NCBI GenBank assembly: GCA_913062555.1
Contig: CAJXVU010000030.1
Span: 1-41,032 of the forward strand
DNA: 41,032 nucleotides
Direction of reading: 5' to 3'
Source of the DNA: an uncultured Bacteroidota bacterium
Lineage (GTDB): Bacteria > Bacteroidota > Bacteroidia > Flavobacteriales > Flavobacteriaceae
The first letter of the stretch is position 1. Every line of letters starts with the position of its first letter. The notes beneath the pieces are model-generated. The model worked only from the letters and a program-made list of their open reading frames with translations, had not been told where the DNA came from and did not search any database. The translations under genes and the position numbers were made by a program. This document shows, piece after piece, positions 37,068 through 41,032 of the stretch.

Positions 37068-37955
37068 ATGAAAAACATAAAATATATATTAGGCTTTTTC
37101 CTTTCTCTGACACTAATAACTAGTTGTCAGGACGACGATCTAACAGTAGGTGATATTGTTGCACCAAGTAACATTGAAATATCAATAACTTATATAGATG
37201 ATGGTGCAGCATCAGCTGCTCCCGGACTAGGTAGTGGGGTTGTAGAGTTTACAGCTTCGGCAACTAATGCTATTTCTTATCATCTCGTAATACAGGATGT
37301 GACAGAACTTCAAACCGATGGTGTTTTATCGCATAGTTTTACATTGCTTGGAACTAACATTTATACAGTAACAGTAATTGCTTATGGTACAGGAGGCGTT
37401 TCGACTAGTAAAACTTTTGAGGTTGAAGTCTTGGCACTTTACGAACCACCAGCTGATTTACTTGAAATGCTACATGCAAATAGCTCAAGAACATGGAAAA
37501 TTGCATCTGAAGTTGACAAACATTTTGGTTTAGGTCCTGCTGGTGGCGGAACTCCATTTGAATGGTACGGTGCTGGTCCTGGGGACAAAGCAGATACAGG
37601 CATGTATGATGACAGATATACTTTTAACGCCGATGGAACATTTACTCACGATGTAGGTACTGATGGCTTTGTCTTTGGCCGTAATGGTTTAATTGATGAA
37701 CTAGGGGGCTCTGGCGGTACTGCTAATGGAGATGACATAGAACAGTATGTTTTTAGTTCTTATACGGCAAATTGGGCTCTAACGGCACCAAATGAGGCAG
37801 AAACAATAAATTTAACTGGAATTGGATTTGTTGGATATTATGTTGGTGGAGATCATAAATATATAATTCATAGCCGCTCAGCAAATGAAATGATTATCAA
37901 AACAATCGATGGTAATGGCCAATTTAATTGGTGGTTTAGACTAATCCCTGAATAG
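37068..37955 (+). CDS. Surface lipoprotein, SusE/SGBP-like, with Trp-rich C-terminal domain
   Basis: A second probable glycan-binding lipoprotein. The 295 residues have a lipobox at Cys20 (LITSC, then QDDD), a strong surface-export signal. An Ig/PKD-like region covers about 30-125. The C-terminal domain starts near 130 (LLEMLHANSSRTWKI), is rich in Trp, Tyr and Gly (FEWYGAGPGD, YTFNADGTF) and ends NWWFRLIPE. Similar C-terminal domains occur in flavobacterial proteins beside laminarinase-type enzymes; I recall this rather than show it. It follows the other lipoprotein gene by 38 bp and probably ends the susCD operon, because a 370-bp gap with a terminator follows. Confidence 0.82.
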   Translation: MKNIKYILGFFLSLTLITSCQDDDLTVGDIVAPSNIEISITYIDDGAASAAPGLGSGVVEFTASATNAISYHLVIQDVTELQTDGVLSHSFTLLGTNIYTVTVIAYGTGGVSTSKTFEVEVLALYEPPADLLEMLHANSSRTWKIASEVDKHFGLGPAGGGTPFEWYGAGPGDKADTGMYDDRYTFNADGTFTHDVGTDGFVFGRNGLIDELGGSGGTANGDDIEQYVFSSYTANWALTAPNEAETINLTGIGFVGYYVGGDHKYIIHSRSANEMIIKTIDGNGQFNWWFRLIPE

Positions 37956-38212
37956 TAATATGAGGAATTAATATTAGGCCAATCTAAAATAAAAAATGAA
38001 AAATTGATTTTATCGCAGGTATCAAGGGCTTAAGTCTTTGATGTGTTTAAATTATTTCACTGGCTAATAATAGACAAGGTTCGTCGCTTGATTTTTTATA
38101 TTCACACATAAGATTGGATCAAAATCAAATTTCATGAAATCTAAATTGTCGATTTACTGAAGATATTATAACAATTGACTAATATAAGAGTAAGCAATAA
38201 TTATTAGTTAAT

Positions 38213-38251
38213 TAAAAAAAAGGTCGAATTTTCCACTATTCGATCTTTTTT
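38213..38251 (+). terminator. Terminator between the susCD operon and the MFS gene
   Basis: AAAAAGGTCGAAT and ATTCGATCTTTTT form a stem with one G-T pair around TTTCCACT, flanked by A and T runs. It separates the lipoprotein gene from the sugar porter, so the porter likely has its own promoter. Confidence 0.8.
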
Positions 38252-38279
38252 AACTGTATTCATGGGATATAATTTGATC

Positions 38280-38310
38280 TAAATTTGGAAAAATTTGGAA
38301 AAATTTCAAC
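38280..38310 (+). promoter_or_regulatory. 10-bp direct repeats AAATTTGGAA with TAAATTTG element
   Basis: AAATTTGGAA occurs twice in tandem, followed by AAATTTCAAC, ending 18 bp before the MFS start. The first copy overlaps TAAATTTG (38280-38287), which fits the TAnnTTTG -7 element, but no TTTG is found at proper spacing upstream. It could be a promoter with overlapping operator half-sites. Confidence 0.4.
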
Positions 38311-38327
38311 ATTAAAAAAGATAAGAA

Positions 38328-39839
38328 ATGCAAAAATCATATACTATATTTATCAGCTTTATAGTCGCAATGGGAGGCTTTCTACTGGGTTTTGATAGTG
38401 CTGTAATTTCAGGAGCTATAAATGGAATTACTGTTTTCTTTGAAATGACCGATGTACAACTTGGATTCGCTGTAGGTTGTGTCATATTTGGTGCCATGGG
38501 AGGAAATATCTTTGCAGGACCCTTAAGTGATAAATTTGGCAGAAAAAAAGTACTTCTCGTTACAGCTATTCTGTTTACACTCTCTGCCATCTGGTCTGCA
38601 ACAGCAACTACATATATTACCTTTGTAATAGCCAGAATTATTGGAGGCATTGGAATAGGAGGTGCTATACTTATTGCACCAATTTATATTGCAGAGGTTG
38701 CACCCCCTAAATTGAGAGGAAGCCTTGTATCTTTAAATCAACTCAATATTGTTATTGGAATATCGGTAGCTTATTTTTCAAATTACTTTTTAAAAGATTT
38801 AGAAGGTGAAAGTTGGAGATGGATGTTAGGGGTAGAGGCAATTCCTGCTATTATTTATTTCGTCGCCTTATTTACTGTTCCTAGAAGTCCAAGATGGTTA
38901 ATACAAAAATTAAATTTGGTTAAAATTGCCGAAAAGACATTAATAAAAATTGGAGGGCCTGATTATGCTTTGATGACAATTGATGAAATCCAAAGGAGTA
39001 TCGCTAAAAAAGAAACCAAAGGAACATTGTCACAATTTTTTGGGAGCCGGATGCGTACCATTCTCATTATTGCTTTGGGGATCGCATTTTTTCAACAAAT
39101 TACTGGAATAAATGCCATATTTTATTATGCTCCATCCATTTTTGAGCAGGCAGGGGGAAGTACGGATGCTTCATTTTTACAAGCCATTGTTGTTGGACTT
39201 ACAAATTTAGTATTTACGCTTGTGGCTATTCGGTTAATAGATAGATTAGGACGAAAACCACTCCTCATTATTGGAACATCTGCGATGGCAATTGCATTAT
39301 CAATGGCAACTTTAGCATTTAATAATGCGACTTATGAAATCAATGAGAGTACACTTGAAAATGTTTCAAACCACGAGATTAAGATAGCTATTATCACACT
39401 TAAAGGCACAACATATACTTCTCAAAAAGAATTATTTAGCAATGTAGCACCACTGCTTAGTGTAGATCAACTTCACGAATTTAAACGAAGTGAGGTAAAA
39501 CGCTTTATTTCAATTAATGCAACACTAGTTCTAATAGCAATTTTACTTTATGTTGCGGCTTTCGCGATATCGTTAGGACCAGTGATGTGGACGCTATTAT
39601 CAGAAATATTCCCGGGTAATATAAAAGGAATCGCTATTTCAATAGTTGGGTTTTTCAACTCTTTAGTAAGTTATACCGTAACCCAATTTTTTCCGTGGGA
39701 ACTTACAAACTTGGGACCAACAATAACCTTTGCTATTTATGCCGTAATGGCGGTTTTGTCTTTGCTATTTGTAATGAAATATGTGATAGAAACCAAAGGA
39801 AAAAGTCTTGAAGAAGTAGAAGAATTATTAATCAATTAA
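38328..39839 (+). CDS. MFS sugar porter
   Basis: An inner-membrane sugar:proton symporter of the sugar-porter family. It probably moves monosaccharides or short oligosaccharides released in the periplasm into the cytoplasm. The 503 residues form 12 hydrophobic helices with all family marks: GFDSAVISGAI in helix 1, DKFGRKK, PRSPRWL, QQITGINAIFYYAPSIFE, DRLGRKP, and GPVMWTLLSEIFP near the end, then VIETKGKSLEEVEEL. A soluble segment of about 60 residues sits between helices 9 and 10 (around residues 332-395), longer than the usual loop. The phosphorylase-like gene starts 75 bp downstream in the same direction, which fits uptake followed by intracellular phosphorolysis. Confidence 0.95.
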   Translation: MQKSYTIFISFIVAMGGFLLGFDSAVISGAINGITVFFEMTDVQLGFAVGCVIFGAMGGNIFAGPLSDKFGRKKVLLVTAILFTLSAIWSATATTYITFVIARIIGGIGIGGAILIAPIYIAEVAPPKLRGSLVSLNQLNIVIGISVAYFSNYFLKDLEGESWRWMLGVEAIPAIIYFVALFTVPRSPRWLIQKLNLVKIAEKTLIKIGGPDYALMTIDEIQRSIAKKETKGTLSQFFGSRMRTILIIALGIAFFQQITGINAIFYYAPSIFEQAGGSTDASFLQAIVVGLTNLVFTLVAIRLIDRLGRKPLLIIGTSAMAIALSMATLAFNNATYEINESTLENVSNHEIKIAIITLKGTTYTSQKELFSNVAPLLSVDQLHEFKRSEVKRFISINATLVLIAILLYVAAFAISLGPVMWTLLSEIFPGNIKGIAISIVGFFNSLVSYTVTQFFPWELTNLGPTITFAIYAVMAVLSLLFVMKYVIETKGKSLEEVEELLIN

Positions 39840-39914
39840 TAGTAAAAATAGTTTAATTAACAAGGTAAATCACTTTATATATTATTTTATATAGAGAACC
39901 TTATTGCGAGTAAA

Positions 39915-41032
39915 ATGAGTAAGATGAGTAAGATGAGTAAAAATCAAATATATATAGGAAATAAAAAAGCAGCATTCGATGCAAAGGAGATTAAAGGAAA
40001 TTTAATCGCGTTTGAAAACGAAAATTATTATAAAATTTCTAACTCTGATGCCATGAGACCCTTCTTTATGAGCATTGTGAGCCCATTTAATCATTGGATG
40101 TTTATTTCCAGTAACGGTGGGTTGTCCGCAGGAAGAAAAAATAGTGAGTCATCATTGTTTCCTTATTATACGGACGATAAGATAACTGAATCGGCTGACA
40201 TTACAGGAAGTAAAACAGTCCTTCAAATTCATATTAAAGAAAAAACATTTATTTGGGAACCTTTTTCTGATCGTTATAATGGAATCTATAATATTCAAAG
40301 AAACCTATATAAAAACAGTTATGGTAATAAGGTTGTTTTTGAAGAAATAAATGAAGATTTCGGGCTAACATTTAGGTACCAATGGAACTTAAGCGATGAC
40401 TTTGGTTTTGTAAAAAAAGCGACACTAATAAATATTGGCGATGTTGAAGTTGAATTGACAATTTTGGATGGGATTCAAAATATACTCCCTTATGGTATTT
40501 CAACAGATATGCAAAGTGCAACGAGTAATTTAGTCGATGCCTATAAAAAGAATGAATTAGAAGCTGAAAGTGGTATTGGTATATATGCATTAAGTGCAAT
40601 TATTGTTGATAAGGCAGAGCCTAGTGAGGCTTTAAAAGCAACTGTTACTTGGTCTACAGGTCTTGCAAATGCGAACTATTTAGTTTCCTCATTACAAATA
40701 GACAATTTTAGAAGAGGAATTGCTATTGAGCAGGAAGAGAATATCAAAGCCGAGAAAGGGGCCTATTTTATCTATGCAGATTTAGCCCTACAACCAGAAA
40801 CTGAAGAATCATGGATGATTATTGCTAATGTTAACCAATCCATAGTAGCGATAAACGAAATTTCAGAAATAATTAAAAATGATAAGAATCTTTTTGAGAC
40901 AATCCAGGAGAGTATAGAACAGGGTACACAACAATTGTTGGAGCTGAACAGCGCCTCAGATGGAATGCAATTGACCGCAGATAAAATGCGAAATACGAGG
41001 CATTTTTCAAATACTCTTTTCAACATTATGCG
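39915..41032 (+). CDS. Partial large carbohydrate-active enzyme, GH149/GH94-like phosphorylase N-terminal part
   Basis: An open frame of 372 codons that runs off the right edge without a stop. No signal peptide is visible, so the product is probably cytoplasmic. The sequence looks like the N-terminal beta-sandwich and linker of glycoside phosphorylases of the GH94/GH149 type: SPFNHWMFISSNGGLSAGR, FIWEPFSDRYNGIYNIQRNL, and FGFVKKATLINIGDVEVELT, then LDGIQNILPYG. GH149 enzymes split beta-1,3-glucans with phosphate and are known near SusCD genes in marine Bacteroidota; GH94 or GH161 are alternatives. Position after an MFS porter fits. The first nine bases ATGAGTAAG are repeated, giving three in-frame ATGs at 39915, 39924 and 39933. 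The catalytic domain is outside the window. Confidence 0.6.
   Translation, partial: MSKMSKMSKNQIYIGNKKAAFDAKEIKGNLIAFENENYYKISNSDAMRPFFMSIVSPFNHWMFISSNGGLSAGRKNSESSLFPYYTDDKITESADITGSKTVLQIHIKEKTFIWEPFSDRYNGIYNIQRNLYKNSYGNKVVFEEINEDFGLTFRYQWNLSDDFGFVKKATLINIGDVEVELTILDGIQNILPYGISTDMQSATSNLVDAYKKNELEAESGIGIYALSAIIVDKAEPSEALKATVTWSTGLANANYLVSSLQIDNFRRGIAIEQEENIKAEKGAYFIYADLALQPETEESWMIIANVNQSIVAINEISEIIKNDKNLFETIQESIEQGTQQLLELNSASDGMQLTADKMRNTRHFSNTLFNIM

Larger units (their letters stand above)
37956..38327. other. Intergenic region before the sugar porter
   Basis: No gene is visible in this 372-bp stretch. It contains a terminator near its right side and a short direct repeat just before the MFS gene, both listed separately. 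Confidence 0.65.

Overview
The window looks like a chromosomal segment of a marine Flavobacteriaceae bacterium (phylum Bacteroidota). The base composition is AT-rich. There is a type IX secretion C-terminal sorting domain, a SusC/SusD pair, lipoproteins with acidic residues after the lipobox Cys, A-rich rather than Shine-Dalgarno leaders, and a TTTG/TAnnTTTG promoter in front of the tRNA genes.

Layout. 1-5.4 kb: a short phased repeat array, then a 1.5-kb-residue secreted Cys/Asp-rich repeat protein. 5.4-5.8 kb: a decayed small gene. 5.9-16.7 kb is core genome: clpC (-) divergent from gyrA (+), a TPR protein, an NlpC/P60 peptidase and a thiolase (both -), and a PgpH-like 7TM-HD phosphodiesterase (+). 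16.7-17.2 kb: tRNA-Ser(GCU), tRNA-Pro(UGG) and tRNA-Arg(UCU) behind one promoter. 17.2-20.4 kb is an accessory island at the 3' end of tRNA-Arg. The 3' end of the tRNA is repeated 2.87 kb downstream (att-like direct repeats) and a third, decayed copy lies between them. Integrase arm-like 8-mers lie at both edges. Three minus-strand cargo genes (BamE-like membrane protein, VF530 family, HEPN-like protein) are separated by palindrome-rich, cassette-like spacers. No integrase gene remains. A 115-bp tandem repeat follows.

20.8-26.9 kb is a signalling block: an NtrC-type sigma-54 activator, a very large HNOBA-GAF-GAF-PAS-PAS hybrid kinase with REC and HPt, and a stand-alone receiver, followed by a truncated exported-protein start. 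A diverged copy of the 115-bp repeat lies on the far side at 27.2 kb, so related repeats bracket the block.

27.4-41.0 kb is a polysaccharide utilization locus: a membrane-spanning Reg_prop/Y_Y_Y/LuxR-type regulator, SusC, SusD, two surface lipoproteins, an MFS sugar porter, and the 5' part of a large gene that resembles a beta-1,3-glucan phosphorylase (GH149-like) and runs off the window edge. The set suggests uptake of a glucan, possibly laminarin, with phosphorolytic breakdown in the cell. That substrate is an inference. A CTATACAARACC-like box recurs upstream of the sigma-54 activator, the PUL regulator and susC, and could be a shared operator.

Most novel material: the scarred tRNA-Arg hot spot with its cassette-like spacers and HEPN-like cargo, the HNOBA phosphorelay without a visible H-NOX partner, and the shared operator-like boxes.
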